Shown: piece by piece, positions 1 to 10,888 of the stretch
How the letters are laid out: each line of letters begins with the position of its first letter
Position numbering within the stretch: position 1 is the first letter of the stretch
Assembly: GCA_027924645.1 (NCBI GenBank)
Contig: BSBN01000860.1
Location: 1,550,001 to 1,614,000, forward strand
DNA: 64,000 nucleotides
Source of the DNA: Cunninghamia lanceolata
Taxonomy: Eukaryota > Streptophyta > Pinopsida > Cupressales > Cupressaceae
Direction of reading: 5' to 3'
The notes under the pieces: model-generated
What the model was told of the DNA's origin: nothing
The model's database searches: none
Seen by the model: the letters and a program-made list of their open reading frames with translations, nothing else
Made by a program: the position numbers and the translations under genes

Positions 1-40
1 TCTCTTTTGATCATCAGCTACTTGTTTTTCACATGTCTTC

Positions 41-120
41 TCTCCCCCTTTGACATCAATGGCACAGGGCTCATACTTGCAATTTTAACATATTAGAATC
101 ATACCAGCTGCTCCCCCTTA
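41..120 (-). other. Two polypurine tracts of the copia element
   Basis: On the minus strand AAAGGGGGAGA (51-41) and TAAGGGGGAGCA (120-109) lie downstream of the polyprotein stop. Such tracts prime plus-strand DNA synthesis next to the 3' LTR. Two copies about 60 bases apart are seen directly; multiple tracts are a known trait of Sireviruses. Confidence 0.7.
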
Positions 121-197
121 GTAGCAGCTCCCCATCATCAATCCGGATCACAAGATATGACTGTGATATCCACCGGACTGATGCACATCAGTGCATC

Positions 198-563
198 CTA
201 GTTTATCACCGGAGGGGCCATGACCCCTAACTTCTCCCGGAGATATTCAAAAGAGTCCTTGGGAAGAGGTTTAGTAAAGATATATGCAATCTGATCCTTG
301 GAGGGAACATACTCCAACCTGACTTCTTCCTTGTTCACTTGTTCTCTCAAGAAATGAAACTTGATAGATATGTGCTTAGTCTTAGAGTGTAATATCAGAT
401 TCTTGGAAATATTAATTGCACTTGAATTATCACAGAAAATTGTGATAGGCTCCGCATATTCAATTTTAATATCTCTTAGCATCTGCTTCATCCATAGGAT
501 TTGAGTGCAACTACTTGCTACTGCAATGTATTCTGCTTCAGTTGTAGACAGAGATATTGCATC
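198..563 (-). CDS. copia RNase H, C-terminal segment after second premature stop
   Basis: This is the C-terminal part of the copia RNase H, in exactly the same frame as the two upstream segments. The first readable residues after the stop at 564-566 give LSTTEAEYIA, the conserved Glu-containing RNase H motif. Further on come CDNSSAINISKN, HSKTKHI and the terminal FTKPLP motif typical of copia polyproteins. The first ATG in this segment is at 491, but the natural product is continuous with the preceding segment. It ends with TAG at 198-200. It is not a separate gene; it is a piece of the polyprotein cut off by one nonsense codon. Confidence 0.88.
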   Translation of the reverse strand, partial: DAISLSTTEAEYIAVASSCTQILWMKQMLRDIKIEYAEPITIFCDNSSAINISKNLILHSKTKHISIKFHFLREQVNKEEVRLEYVPSKDQIAYIFTKPLPKDSFEYLREKLGVMAPPVIN

Positions 564-2321
564 TTATTTCTTGCTTAGCCAAGAAACCAATCTCTTCCCC
601 AAAAAGAATGGTCCACCACTGGTGCTCTTTCGATCATCTACATCTCCTGCCCAATCTGCATCTGTGTAAGCATGAAGAGAGAAATCCAGATCTCTAGGGT
701 ACCATAGACCATACTCAACTGTTCCTTTCAAGTACCTAAAAATTCTTTTGATTGCCATAACATGAGATTCTCTAGGATCAGCCTGGAATCTTGCCACAAG
801 ACCAACAGCCTGCATTATATCTGGTCTGGTCTGAGTGAGATACAACAATCCACCAATCATTGATCTATACATTGTCTGATCTGCCTTTGGAGAGTCATCA
901 TCTTTGCTCAACTTACATCCGGTTGCCATGGGAGTGTTCATTGGTTTTGAATCTTCCATACCAAATTTCCTTAACAATTCTTTCACATATTTGGTCTGAG
1001 AAATGAAGATTCCTTTCTTTGTTTGAGTAATTTGCAGACCCAAGAAGAAATTCATTTCACCAAGCATAGACATTTCAAACTCACATTTCATCTGATTTGC
1101 AAAATTTTTGCACATACTATCTCTTCCTCCAAAAATGATATCATCTACAAACACTTCAACAATCAAAATGTTTTCATGATCAATTTTGAAATATAAGTTA
1201 CTGTCAGCAGTACCTTTGTTGAATCCAATCTGCACAAGATGCTTATCCAACCTTTCATACCATGCTCTTGGAGCTTGTTTTAATCCATACAATGCTTTCT
1301 TTAACTTACAGACCATATCATCATTGTCAGATAATTGAAATCCATCCGGTTGTTCAATGTAAACTTCTTCTTCCAAATCACCATTTAGGAAGGCAGACTT
1401 GACATCCGTCTGATATACCTTGAAGTCTTTGAAGGCAGCAAATGCAAGAAATAATTTGACTGCTTCAATTCTTGCCACGGGAGCAAAGGTCTCTTCATAA
1501 TCAATTCCTTCTATTTGGGAGTAGCCTTTGCAGACCAATCTAGCTTTGTTTCTGATTACTTTACCAGCTTCATTTAATTTGTTCTGGAAGACCCATTTGG
1601 TTCCAATCACATTCCTGTCTCTAGGTCTGGGAACAAGATCCCAAGTATGATTTTTCTCAATTTGCATTAATTCATCTTTCATTGCTTTAGTCCAGTTTTC
1701 ATCATTGCAGGCTTCATTTACTGTTTTAGGTTCAATCTTTGAAATCAGACAACATTCATCCTGATTTTGAGCAACATTCCTTCTAGTTTGCACACCTTTG
1801 CTTCTGTCTCCTATGATCTGATCTTCAGAGTGGTTTAGTGTCACATACCTTGGAATTTTGGGAGTATCCTGCACTGCTGCTTCTTGATCAGGCTCATTCA
1901 AACCTATCTCTTCTTCCTGATTTACCGGATCAGGCTGACTCTGTCTTACTGGAGAGGATTGAGTTCCTTGAACACTGTCTTGGTCATCTTCATCAGATTC
2001 ATAAAATCTTGAGGGCTTCTCAATTCCTTCATCAACTTTCACATTAGTGCTTTCTATCATCTTCCTCAGTCTCTTATTGTAACACCGGTATGCTTTGCTT
2101 TGAGTGGAGTAGCCCAAGAAAATTCCTTCATCACTTCTAGCATCAAACTTTCCTAGATCTTCATCTCTTTTGATATAACACTTGCTACCAAATACTCTGA
2201 AATATTTCACAGTGGGAGTGATGCCAAACCAAAGTTCGTAGGGGGTCTTACCGGTATTATTTCTAATTTGAACTCGATTTAGAGTGTAGACTACAGTGCT
2301 GATAGCTTCTTTCCAGAACAT
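564..2321 (-). CDS. copia integrase C-terminus, reverse transcriptase and RNase H (middle polyprotein segment)
   Basis: This 585-residue segment copies element RNA into DNA. Residues 1-100 finish the integrase ([19 protein letters not shown] motifs). Residues 100-200 are an acidic linker. Residues 220-470 are the copia-type reverse transcriptase: TKWVF and the [12 protein letters not shown] motif with Asp306, [13 protein letters not shown], and the active-site box FVDD at 391-394 (YVDD in most relatives). RNase H starts near 548 with YTDADWAGD (Asp554). The segment begins right after an in-frame TAG (2322-2324) and ends at TAA (564-566); both stops fall inside conserved blocks, so this is one polyprotein cut twice and not separate genes. 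Confidence 0.93.
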   Translation of the reverse strand: MFWKEAISTVVYTLNRVQIRNNTGKTPYELWFGITPTVKYFRVFGSKCYIKRDEDLGKFDARSDEGIFLGYSTQSKAYRCYNKRLRKMIESTNVKVDEGIEKPSRFYESDEDDQDSVQGTQSSPVRQSQPDPVNQEEEIGLNEPDQEAAVQDTPKIPRYVTLNHSEDQIIGDRSKGVQTRRNVAQNQDECCLISKIEPKTVNEACNDENWTKAMKDELMQIEKNHTWDLVPRPRDRNVIGTKWVFQNKLNEAGKVIRNKARLVCKGYSQIEGIDYEETFAPVARIEAVKLFLAFAAFKDFKVYQTDVKSAFLNGDLEEEVYIEQPDGFQLSDNDDMVCKLKKALYGLKQAPRAWYERLDKHLVQIGFNKGTADSNLYFKIDHENILIVEVFVDDIIFGGRDSMCKNFANQMKCEFEMSMLGEMNFFLGLQITQTKKGIFISQTKYVKELLRKFGMEDSKPMNTPMATGCKLSKDDDSPKADQTMYRSMIGGLLYLTQTRPDIMQAVGLVARFQADPRESHVMAIKRIFRYLKGTVEYGLWYPRDLDFSLHAYTDADWAGDVDDRKSTSGGPFFLGKRLVSWLSKK

Positions 2322-4358
2322 CTAAGGAACATTTGCTTCCAACATCATTGTCCTGGCAGCTTCCTGGATGGTCCGGTTCTTTCTTTCAACTACTCCATTC
2401 TGCTGTGGAGTCCTAGGAGCAGACAATTGTCTCCTTATACCCTGCTTCTCACAATAGTCAATGAACTCTCCAGATGTAAATTCACCACCTCTATCAGACC
2501 TTAGACACTTTAGTTTTAATCTGGTTTGATTCTCTACCAAAGCTTTGAAGATTTTGAACTTCTCAAATGCTTCAGATTTTTCTTTTAGAAAGGTAACCCA
2601 CATCATCTGGGAATGATCATCAATTAACAACATGAAATATCTATCACCTTGCAGACTCTTGATTCTTGTCGAACCACAGAGATCAGTATGTACTAATTCC
2701 AACAATCCGGTAGAAGACTGATCTTTGCTTTTGAAAGAGACTCTGCTTTGTTTACCTAGCTGACATTCTTTGCACAAACTATTTGTAGGTTTCATCAATT
2801 TTGGAAGATCTCTTACAGCCTGAGTATTGCTTATCTTGATGATGTTATCAAAATTTACATGACACATTCTTCTATGCCATAACCAACTCTGATCAATTTG
2901 AACAAACAAACAACTTTTATTTGAACCAACCAGATGAAAGATATTACCTTTTGTTTGAGTACCGGATGCAATTTCAGTTCCGGAGCTTGTAAAGATTCTG
3001 CATTTTCCATTCTTAAACCGAAGATCATAGCCTTTGTCTACTAACTGACCAACACTGAGAAGATTGTGCTTCAATCCTTCAACATATAGTACATTACCTA
3101 TTTTGCTCTTTCCATCAAAGGAAATAGTTCCCCTGCCTCTGATTCTGCCAGCAGAATTGTCACCAAACTTTACCATTCCTCCTTCATACCTTTCCAAATT
3201 CAAGAACTTATTCTTGTCACCAGTCATATGATGAGAACATCCACTGTCAATAACCCAATCATCCTTTTCTTCCACTTGAGCAACCAAAGCTTTTTCAACA
3301 ACTTTGTGATTGACAGATTCAGAGAGTATTGAATCTTCTTCCTTGATGGCAATAAACACCCACTCATTTCCGGATTTGCTTCCTAGTTCTGATTCATCAT
3401 CTGTTACTCCTTCATTGTCATCTTCTTCATGAACATAATAGCAATTCTTTTGAAACCTTTGTCTGTTAGTATTAGACCTTGCAAATCTTTCCAGACATCT
3501 TGAAGCAAAATGACCAATCTTATTGCAGTTGAAGCACTTAAAGGGTAGTTTTCCTTCATACTTACCAGATCCTCTTGGTAGTCTTTTTGCAATGAGGGCT
3601 TCAAGTTGAGCTGTTTCTGCTTCTTCTTCTTCCATGTCTCTTCTTGCTTGATCATACCATGTCATCCTCCTTGAAGAGTTTTCTCCCGGATCAATTCTCT
3701 GTTTGCCTTTCACATAGGCACTGGCTTTGAAAGCAGATTCAGTCTTGGGAAGATCATCTCCAAACTCGGTCATTTCAAATGCAGCTAGCTTGCCAGCCAA
3801 TTGTTCTCTTGTGACAGTTGTGTGGGCTCTGAATTCATCAATTGCAGCAACCTTGATTTTGTAGGCAGCAGGAAGGGATCTAAGGATTTTGCAAACGATC
3901 TCATTTTCATCCAGAGCACTTCTAATTCCACACACTAGTTCATTCACTCTTGGCATAAAAGTAGTGATGTTTTCATCATCTCTCATCTTCAATCTTTCGA
4001 ATTTCCCTTTCAGACTTTGCAACCTTGCACTTTTGACAAACTCATCTCCTTCATACAGAAGTTCCAATTTAGTCAGGATCTCATATGCAGTTGGTAGGTC
4101 AATAACATTTGAGAGATCTAAGTCATTCAATGCGCTTAGAAGAGCTTCCTTGGTCCGCAGATTGTTTTCAGCTTCTGTGATTTCATTTAGAGTTGTCAGA
4201 CCACCTTGTGGAGGTACATATGGTTTTGAAACCATGGCCAAGTATGTTTTTCCCATACATTCCAGGTGACATTTCATGCGACCCTTCCAGAGAGTAAAAT
4301 TGGTTCCATCGAACTTCAGACTATCCTTTTTGTATGACAACATCCTAGATCTCCTCAA
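2322..4358 (-). CDS. copia Gag, protease and integrase core (first polyprotein segment)
   Basis: This 678-residue segment carries the particle protein, the aspartic protease and most of the integrase. Residues 12-190 are a UBN2-type Gag (KFDGTNFTLWKGRM near the start). A CCHC zinc knuckle runs from Cys275 to Cys288 (CFNCNKIGHFASRC). The protease active site is DSG at 371-373. The integrase has an HHCC finger around 495-532 (WHRRMCH, CKEC) and the catalytic triad Asp559, Asp622 and Glu658, with the expected 35 residues between the last two. The ATG at 4358 lies just inside the primer site and is the natural start. The segment ends at an in-frame TAG directly before MFW, where related elements continue. 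Confidence 0.94.
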   Translation of the reverse strand: MRRSRMLSYKKDSLKFDGTNFTLWKGRMKCHLECMGKTYLAMVSKPYVPPQGGLTTLNEITEAENNLRTKEALLSALNDLDLSNVIDLPTAYEILTKLELLYEGDEFVKSARLQSLKGKFERLKMRDDENITTFMPRVNELVCGIRSALDENEIVCKILRSLPAAYKIKVAAIDEFRAHTTVTREQLAGKLAAFEMTEFGDDLPKTESAFKASAYVKGKQRIDPGENSSRRMTWYDQARRDMEEEEAETAQLEALIAKRLPRGSGKYEGKLPFKCFNCNKIGHFASRCLERFARSNTNRQRFQKNCYYVHEEDDNEGVTDDESELGSKSGNEWVFIAIKEEDSILSESVNHKVVEKALVAQVEEKDDWVIDSGCSHHMTGDKNKFLNLERYEGGMVKFGDNSAGRIRGRGTISFDGKSKIGNVLYVEGLKHNLLSVGQLVDKGYDLRFKNGKCRIFTSSGTEIASGTQTKGNIFHLVGSNKSCLFVQIDQSWLWHRRMCHVNFDNIIKISNTQAVRDLPKLMKPTNSLCKECQLGKQSRVSFKSKDQSSTGLLELVHTDLCGSTRIKSLQGDRYFMLLIDDHSQMMWVTFLKEKSEAFEKFKIFKALVENQTRLKLKCLRSDRGGEFTSGEFIDYCEKQGIRRQLSAPRTPQQNGVVERKNRTIQEAARTMMLEANVP

Positions 4359-4386
4359 GCGGTTAAGCTTCTTTCAGAGGAACCTC

Positions 4387-4398
4387 GCTCTGATACCA
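4387..4398 (-). other. Primer-binding site, initiator Met tRNA (copia element)
   Basis: Minus strand reads TGGTATCAGAGC, complementary to the 3' end of plant initiator-methionine tRNA. It sits two bases inside the LTR end, as expected for the start of minus-strand DNA synthesis. Confidence 0.9.
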
Positions 4399-4400
4399 AT

Positions 4401-6070
4401 TGTTGATAACTGAGAGGGGGGGGGTGAATCAGTTATCCTAATTATTTCTTCTTTTGAACCTTCTTCTTAATCAAAGCAGTATTGAATCAAACAGACAACT
4501 ATCATCATGAAATAAGAAACACATGACACAGTATTTTGACGTGGAAACCCGGTTAAGGGAGAAAACCATGGGGTGATTAACCCAAAGATTATTCTCTATT
4601 AGAAGAATAAGGAATTACAAAATGGCACATGCCAATTAGGGCTCACTGCCTGAGCACACTGCTCACAAAGAGGCCCACTGCCTACAAGGAGACACACTGT
4701 CTACAAAGTGATAAGAATCACAGTCTTGAACTGGAGAATGACATCTTTACCATGTCCAGATCAGTTCCATTAAGCCCAGAAACATCTGCTCTTCCTTCTG
4801 CACTTCTCTTCGCTACTTCACCTTTTTCCACATAAGCCACACTTCAAAATAAACTCACAAATCTTTATTTATACAAGACATCAACTTAGGAACAATCATC
4901 TAAGTCGGCAATCAATCATAAGAATATCCGCAAGATGAATGACACATCCGGTCGGCCACCATAAGAACATTCGCAGGATGAACAACTCATCCGGTCGGCT
5001 AAACAGAGCAAAAACTTCATCCGAAAGAATATCTTCAATTTCGGGCTCTACTGTCAATGCGGACCAACAACACGACCTCAACATGATCCAGGAACCTTCA
5101 CAAGCCTGCCTGAATGACCAGGTACATCCGCATTTCCTTTACTTACTGAAATCTCTTATCCTCCTTATCCGAAACTTCAAGAATATTGTCTGTCGCCACT
5201 GTCATAATGCAAGAGGTACTTTCGGACCTCCAAATCATACACAACTCGAGATGGCACATCACAAGGACATCCCAAAGACTCCTTCCAATCCGCAGATTAG
5301 GATTATACAGTTCCGGACCTCACCGGACCTTTTGTGATCCTCTGTCACCTCTGAATACTTGCCGGAACCGGTTCTACACCAACAGCCACAACTGCTTCAG
5401 ATCTTCATGCGGACCTCTGAAATCTTAACTGAAGCATCTCAAGACCCATATCTACAAACCCTTTAATCCGCATCCTCCGGTTCGCATCCTATACAGTACA
5501 TTTGCCTTCTTCTCATCACCGTTCTTTACTGTTCCTGACTGAGGCTAATTTTCTCAATATCCTCATCACACTGCTCATTGAATCCTTCTTGTCAAAGCAA
5601 TATGAGTATGTTGACATCAATGACAACACTGGTTTACCTTATACTTGCAACATGCACAACTCAAAAACTCTATCAAATACAGTCTTCAAACTGGTGAACA
5701 TAACTTCCACTGCACAGTGATCCAAACCACCAAATTATAGATTTGGCATCTTCAAACACTTCTCTAAAACATATCCAAATCTCATACTCTGGTCTTCAAC
5801 ACGGAATAAATGCGGAGCAAAAACTCAAACAGTATCCTGCAAGCCAAAATACTTTGCAACACACTGTTTCCACTTGGAGAGAAAATTTTCTCAAAAGCAC
5901 TTGGAAACTCAACAACATGAACAATATACCAACAACATCAGCACTTCTCCAAGTCATTCAAATCACCTTAACATGACATCTCAATCAAGCAACAATCAGC
6001 AATATCAGAAGACAGTTGACACCAATGACAACACAAGCATGTTGACATCAATGACAACATACTTGCAACA
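4401..6070 (-). repeat. 5' LTR of the copia element
   Basis: The inner end (minus-strand ...CAACA) is fixed by the primer site. The outer end TGTTG at 6070 is inferred by alignment with the related solo LTR at 32055-33549, which shares the inner end (TGTTGA then AGAGGGGGGGTGAATC on the plus strand), the run of CTCACTGCC motifs and the outer end (TTGACATCAATGACAAC then CTTGCAACA). Length is about 1670 bp. Plus-strand open frames inside it (4939-5337, 5186-5428, 5502-5720 and others) are antisense to the element and show no domain, so none is called. Confidence 0.8.
4904..4999. repeat. Short tandem repeat inside the copia LTR
   Basis: Two neighbouring units of 48 and 42 bp plus a partial third, each starting TCGGC and ending CATCCGG, with AAGAA and TCGCA/CCGCA in the middle. 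Seen directly. Its place in the LTR suggests an enhancer-like array, which is inference. Confidence 0.6.
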
Positions 6071-6071
6071 G

Positions 6072-6677
6072 AGACAATATCAAGAGAGGAAGATTTTGGT
6101 GATTGTGGCTACTATAAATGCAAGGATGGATAGGATGGAAGCACGGTAGCATGGTAAGTTGGTCGAGCATGATGTAGATAAGCAAGTGGAAGCAAGTGTG
6201 GCAGTGGTTGAGAATGAAGAGGTTGAAGACACAACTATGCAAGATGTGATTGCAATGGTGGAATGCAAAGAGGTTGTAGTAGATGTTGATGACGAAGATG
6301 ATTTGTTGTTCAAGATGTTGTTGAAAGAAGAGGAATGGATGGAAAATATTACCATTGTAGTGAATAGAGAACAATGAAAAGTTGTAGCTGACAAGGATGT
6401 GGAAGATGTCACAGTGAAAATTGATGTTGCAGTTGAGGTAAATTTGTTTTATGATGATGATATTTTGTGTTTAGATAAGACGGTAGAAGAAGAGATGGAT
6501 AGACAACAAAAGTGTGTTGTAGATGCTACATATTTGCTTGTAGAGATTGTGGAGGATGATGTAGGTGGGTTTTGGTGGAGGTGGTCGGTTTGCGGTGGGT
6601 TAAATCCCATGAAGGTGAAGGAGGAGAGGAGAGGAGAGATAATTTGGAGGAGGACATCATATCATGGATGTGAATCC
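6072..6677 (+). pseudogene. Acidic reading frame, 5' half, interrupted by gypsy insertion
   Basis: One plus-strand frame runs from the copia insertion edge to the gypsy insertion edge with two stops (TAG 6147-6149, TGA 6375-6377). The product is rich in Val, Glu and Asp (for example EVEDTTMQDV, DVDDEDDLLF, EIVEDDVGG). If the gypsy element is removed at its AATCC duplication the same frame runs on into 18396-18453 and stops there. No known domain is recognised. It may be a decayed host gene or part of an older element; its left end was lost to the copia insertion. The serine/threonine-rich frame on the opposite strand is a shadow. Confidence 0.35.
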
Positions 6678-9600
6678 TATAACATCTCATTTCATAATGC
6701 CCAAAAATTAACATAAACATTCATCATAATTAAGAGAATAGATAACAACATGATTATCCATTTCAAATTAAACAATAATCATTCACTATCATTTCATCAA
6801 TTGAGCATGTTATTCTAAACTGAACATAACAAATCTTACATTTCTAGTAATCATTTACATATCCAAGTGAATAACTTTCACTATGTATGTACAATTTATG
6901 CTCAAGGCATCATATTTCAAATTATACATCATAATTGACTATCAAGTCATAAAATGAAAAACACTGTATCTGGAACATAAGACATCTATCTTCATAAGCC
7001 TTGGCTCATCTCATACTTGGGAAGGAGATCACCATCCTGGTGCTTTTCCTCCAACCACGGACCTATGGTCCCCCACTCAACTTCCTAAGTTGGAATTGGC
7101 CCTACCCTTCATGGAAGGATTAGATATTAGGAATCGTTAGATTAGCCATCTGAGTATCTAGTGTTGTGTCCTTCCTAATGTCTCTCGGTCACACAACTAT
7201 AGATCCACTATAACTATGTATGACACTACTGGAGACACTATGCCATCTGAAGCACTGTGGATCGACAATGCATGATGAGATGGATGCATTACTTTGGCCA
7301 AATATTTGCATACATAAACGTTACACATTAAACATTGTCATATGTTCACCACCTCGTCTTGACTTATAAGTTGTCATCTCCTATAGTTACAGAGTTTGAC
7401 CCTCCTCAATCTAGAACAACTAAGTTCAAAATCATCTCAGTCCATTCCTTGGACATCCGACTTGGTCTTGATATCCCATTTTGTGGTTCTAGTTATTCAG
7501 GTAACTGGGAATTAGTGACTCCACGTCACATTGTCCCACATAAATTAAAGGTTCTATCATGTTTTCCATATCTACCTTGCTGGCTAGGAGTTTACTTTAT
7601 TTCCATATTCCATGGTTATACTTAGTTCATAAAGTCAATGGTTTGTACTTATAGGGAACAAAGTTTAGTCTTAGAAGACCTTCATAAATGTGACTCATAA
7701 AGAAGTAACTCAACCTTTTTGAAATGAGGTACACATGTTCTATTATGCATCCAAATATAAGGTGACAAGGTTCTTTTCACAAGAGACCTTCTTGACTACA
7801 AAATTCTTTAAAAAGTATCTTAGCCATTCAAAAAGAAGGATTTCATGAACTAACACATAACATATTATGCCAACATGACTCACCCATAAGAGTCCAAGAT
7901 AATAACATAACCAAATGAGACCTTTCTTTATCATATGAAACATTATAAAAGCAAGTACATTACATGCACAAAGACTCATTACATGCAGTCAATGTTCTGC
8001 ATCTTCCACTTCGGGGTATTAGTGTTAATATTAATAATACTCATTTCAAGAGAGTTCTTTATCAAAACTAAATCAGACAATATCATAAAAGGGTTCGTAC
8101 CTTACGTGCTATCATAAGTAAGCTCTAGCTATCAAATGCATGATTTTAAGGCTCTTAGCTATCATATCCATTTAAATGCAGTCACCATTTTAGGCTTTAT
8201 AGTTTAAACTAAGACTCAAAGCCTTCATGTCTACCATCCAAGCATTTCAATATATATCATAAGCAATACAGGCTCGAAGTCCGTTCAACAAAATAATAAC
8301 CTTGTCAGGTTTAAACACAGGTGAATTATGAAAGTATTTTACTCATCAGCACCATCATCATATGATGACATATCACATGAAAGTTTTAAGCAGAGATTAG
8401 TTCTCTGTCAAGTGTCGCATCGTGAGCTTATCGATTTCGTTATGCATATGATAATCACTCAGGTGGCCAAGGATTAAATGTATACACAGTAGTATACTTT
8501 CATCTATAACAATGATAAAAGAATAATTATTCACATTCATAAATACAGAGAAACAATTAAGAGTTCTTACAGCTTGAAAGCTAGAGTATAACATCACATT
8601 TCTGTGTATGTCGACACTGTCGACTTTATCTTTCATATGCATAAAAGAAAGTTTAGAATAATAAGCATTTTGGATGAAGAATATAAAGCTTTAATTTCTA
8701 CCTCAAATTGAGGTTTTGCTCGATTGTATCAAATATATTTATCGGGGTTTACTCAATTCCCATCTAAGCTATCACGAGCTACTATTGTAAAAACTATAAC
8801 CCCGCACGAAGAAAAGATTGTCTATATCTCTTTCGAGAGTCGTATGATAGCTCCACACATGCAACCCAGTCAACTTACTTCTCCAAACAAAAACAAGACC
8901 AAACTCTCTATACCTCCAATCATTCATAATTAATTCCTTCTTTGCATGCATGCATGAACAAGATTATCTTTTTTATGATTAGGCTCCCCACCTTTCCATC
9001 AATCGATCGGTTGGCAAGAATATAGGCATGAAGATGGGGTTTACTTTGCTGCCACCCTCCTTCCCACTCTTCGTGAGTGATGATAGGCCATGTGCCCCAC
9101 CAACTTATAACAATATGAGATAAAAAGATAATATGATTATTGATCACATTTGATCTCACAAGCAAATTCAACCAAATGAATTATATATATAATTATACTT
9201 ACACACCCTTATCTAAGGGTTTAGGGTTATACGTAAGCATTAGTAATATCAACTCCATCAGTTAAGTTCGCATGTACTTATGATACAACTATGGGGTTGA
9301 GCATTTCTTCCCCTAGGAAGCATCATTCTCCCCAAAACATAAAATAATCAAATAAACATAGACATTAAACAAAATGTGGTAATAGAGGATGGAACCCAAG
9401 GGTCCCCAGCAACTCTGCCGAAATTGACAAACAACTCAACATGACATCCTTGCGACCAACGCCTTTTGACAACTCAAACATAAAGATGTCGAGTAAAGTC
9501 TAATTGACCAATTGAGAGAGAGAACATAACTCACCCTAATAGCAATAGTTCAAAGGACAAAGTTTGATACTCAGATGACTAATTAACCCCTTTTTCCTGA

Positions 9601-9881
9601 CATCTAACTCTTCCTCCAGGATGATACTCTCCTTCCTTCTTTGAAGGACGTTGCATTTTCCTGTTCACACTCAGGACCACAAAACCATGATCAGTGCATC
9701 ATCATCTTAATCAATATTTCAAATTAATTAATATTCATAACTAACTATCATTAATCATTAACCTCATAATCAAAGATTAAATCAGATATTTCCACAAAAT
9801 CAAATCTGTTAACTATGATCAGTCCTCCTGATTAACATGCAAGGTTAAGATTAAGTCTATTTCTAAGTTGGGGATGTAACA
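6678..9881 (-). repeat. 3' LTR of the Tekay-like element
   Basis: Starts (minus) TGTTACATCCCC at 9881 and ends GAGATGTTATA at 6678, a mutated GATGTTACA. The copy at 15283-18395 and the solo LTR at 21819-24986 (opposite strand) align with it over nearly their whole length. Open frames within it (7335-7625, 7743-7979, 8397-8642, 8724-8933 and 8920-9171) recur as homologous fragments in the other LTR copies, without known domains, so they are not called as genes. Confidence 0.9.
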
Positions 9882-9894
9882 TGTCTCCCCCCAT
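9882..9894 (-). other. Polypurine tract of the Tekay-like element
   Basis: Minus strand ATGGGGGGAGACA directly abuts the TGTTACATC start of the 3' LTR, the expected place for the plus-strand primer. Confidence 0.8.
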
Positions 9895-9984
9895 CATCAT
9901 CCATGATGATTAATTGTCTTAAAAGTTAATCAACATAATAAGAAAATGTTTTCAAGAGCATAATAATTAAATTTTTCAAAAAAA

Positions 9985-10066
9985 ATGAGGAAATCTAGCA
10001 TGAAAGTCATCATAGTTTTTCCTAGGTGGCATTTTCCTCTGCATATTGGTCCCACTAGACCTTACA
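9985..10066 (-). pseudogene. Chromodomain remnant after integrase
   Basis: Reading past the stop that ends the integrase segment gives, in the same frame, CKV-stop-WDQYAEENAT-stop-E. This fits the second half of a retrotransposon chromodomain (VKVLW...AEEATWE), with stops where Gln or Trp are usual. It follows PIKVLDMRKLWLHNKYIT, the first half of the domain. In intact chromoviruses this domain steers integration by binding chromatin marks. Three stops within about 50 bases make it non-functional. Confidence 0.65.
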
Positions 10067-10771
10067 CTATGTTATATATTTGTTATGTAACCATAGCTTA
10101 CGCATATCGAGCACCTTGATGGGCTTGATCACCACCGCCCCTGGGTCCTTCACTTGTAGAGCATTCCAATCAAGCATAGGAATTTGATTATTGGCAATAT
10201 TAAACTTTTTCAAATATGAAGCATGAAACACATTATGCATCATGGAAAGAGCTGGCGATAGAGCAATTATGTATGCTACTAGGTTGACATCTTCGAGAAC
10301 TTTGAAAGGACTCACGTATCTTGGTGCTAGTTTGGACATCTTTCCAAATTTAATGGAACTTTTCTGAGGTTTTACCCTTAGGAGAACTTTCTCTCCCATT
10401 GTGAAATGCCTTTCAATGCACTTAGCATCTGTATAACTCTTTTGTCTATCATTGGCTTCTGCTAGTCTTCGCTTAATCAGATGGACTTGCTCTTCTGTCT
10501 CTGACAGCTTTTTTGAACCAAGGCTACCCATATCTTCCATCTTGTCCCAGCTTATAGGGGTTCGGTCCTTCCATCCATATAATGCCTCAAATGGAACCAT
10601 CTTAATAACTGAGTGATAGTAATTATTGTAGGCAAATTCCACCAGAGGAAGATAATCCTCCCACTTGTATTGTTGATCCATGCAATACATGCTTAGTAAA
10701 TCCTCCAGCACTTGGTTCACCCTCTCAGTTTGTCCATCCATTTCAGGATGATAAGCAAAGCTTATATTCAA
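10067..10771 (-). CDS. gypsy integrase C-terminal half (fragment)
   Basis: 234 open residues. The start carries AYHPEMDGQTERVNQ, with the third catalytic residue Glu of the integrase core. YALYGW-like PFEALYGWKDRTP, then GEKVLLRV and PRYVSPFKVLE belong to the integrase C-terminal (GPY/F type) region, and the last residues begin the chromodomain. It is in the same frame as the integrase N-terminal segment at 10889-11245; between them the frame reads HGILEKIISARDA, the second catalytic Asp block, with stops. It is a piece of one decayed pol protein. Confidence 0.88.
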   Translation of the reverse strand: MNISFAYHPEMDGQTERVNQVLEDLLSMYCMDQQYKWEDYLPLVEFAYNNYYHSVIKMVPFEALYGWKDRTPISWDKMEDMGSLGSKKLSETEEQVHLIKRRLAEANDRQKSYTDAKCIERHFTMGEKVLLRVKPQKSSIKFGKMSKLAPRYVSPFKVLEDVNLVAYIIALSPALSMMHNVFHASYLKKFNIANNQIPMLDWNALQVKDPGAVVIKPIKVLDMRKLWLHNKYIT

Positions 10772-10888
10772 CTAGGTTCCAAGTGAAGAGAACAAGGTTT
10801 GCCAAAACCTCAATGTCATTCATGCATCCCTAGCTGAGATAATCTTCTCAAGAATGCCATGCAATCTGAAAATCTCTTGAACAAATTT

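Larger units (their letters stand above)
1..6070 (-). mobile_element. Ty1/copia LTR retrotransposon, nearly full length (3' LTR off window)
   Basis: Reading on the minus strand the order is 5' LTR (6070-4401), initiator-Met primer site, gag-protease-integrase-RT-RNase H polyprotein in one frame (4358-198), then two purine tracts (120-109 and 51-41). The domain order with integrase before RT defines copia. The 3' LTR should begin in the first 40 bases or to the left of the window. The Gag style, iMet primer and two purine tracts resemble Sirevirus-type elements, but no env-like ORF is seen, so lineage is tentative. The five bases after the LTR (6071-6075, gagac) are the expected target duplication; its partner lies outside the window. 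Confidence 0.9.

Noticed and set aside
4939..5976. Chain of plus-strand frames as a possible gene
   Set aside because: They lie antisense inside the copia LTR, have no domains and change frame repeatedly.
6048..6412. Minus-strand Ser/Thr- and His-rich frames
   Set aside because: They are complements of the acidic plus-strand frame; composition is dictated by GAT/GAA-rich codons on the other strand.
7743..7979. Cysteine-rich frame seen three times (also 16310-16576, 23660-23926)
   Set aside because: Repeats because it lies in three LTR copies; antisense to the two Tekay-like LTRs and broken variably, with no domain. A conserved LTR ORF is possible but not supported.
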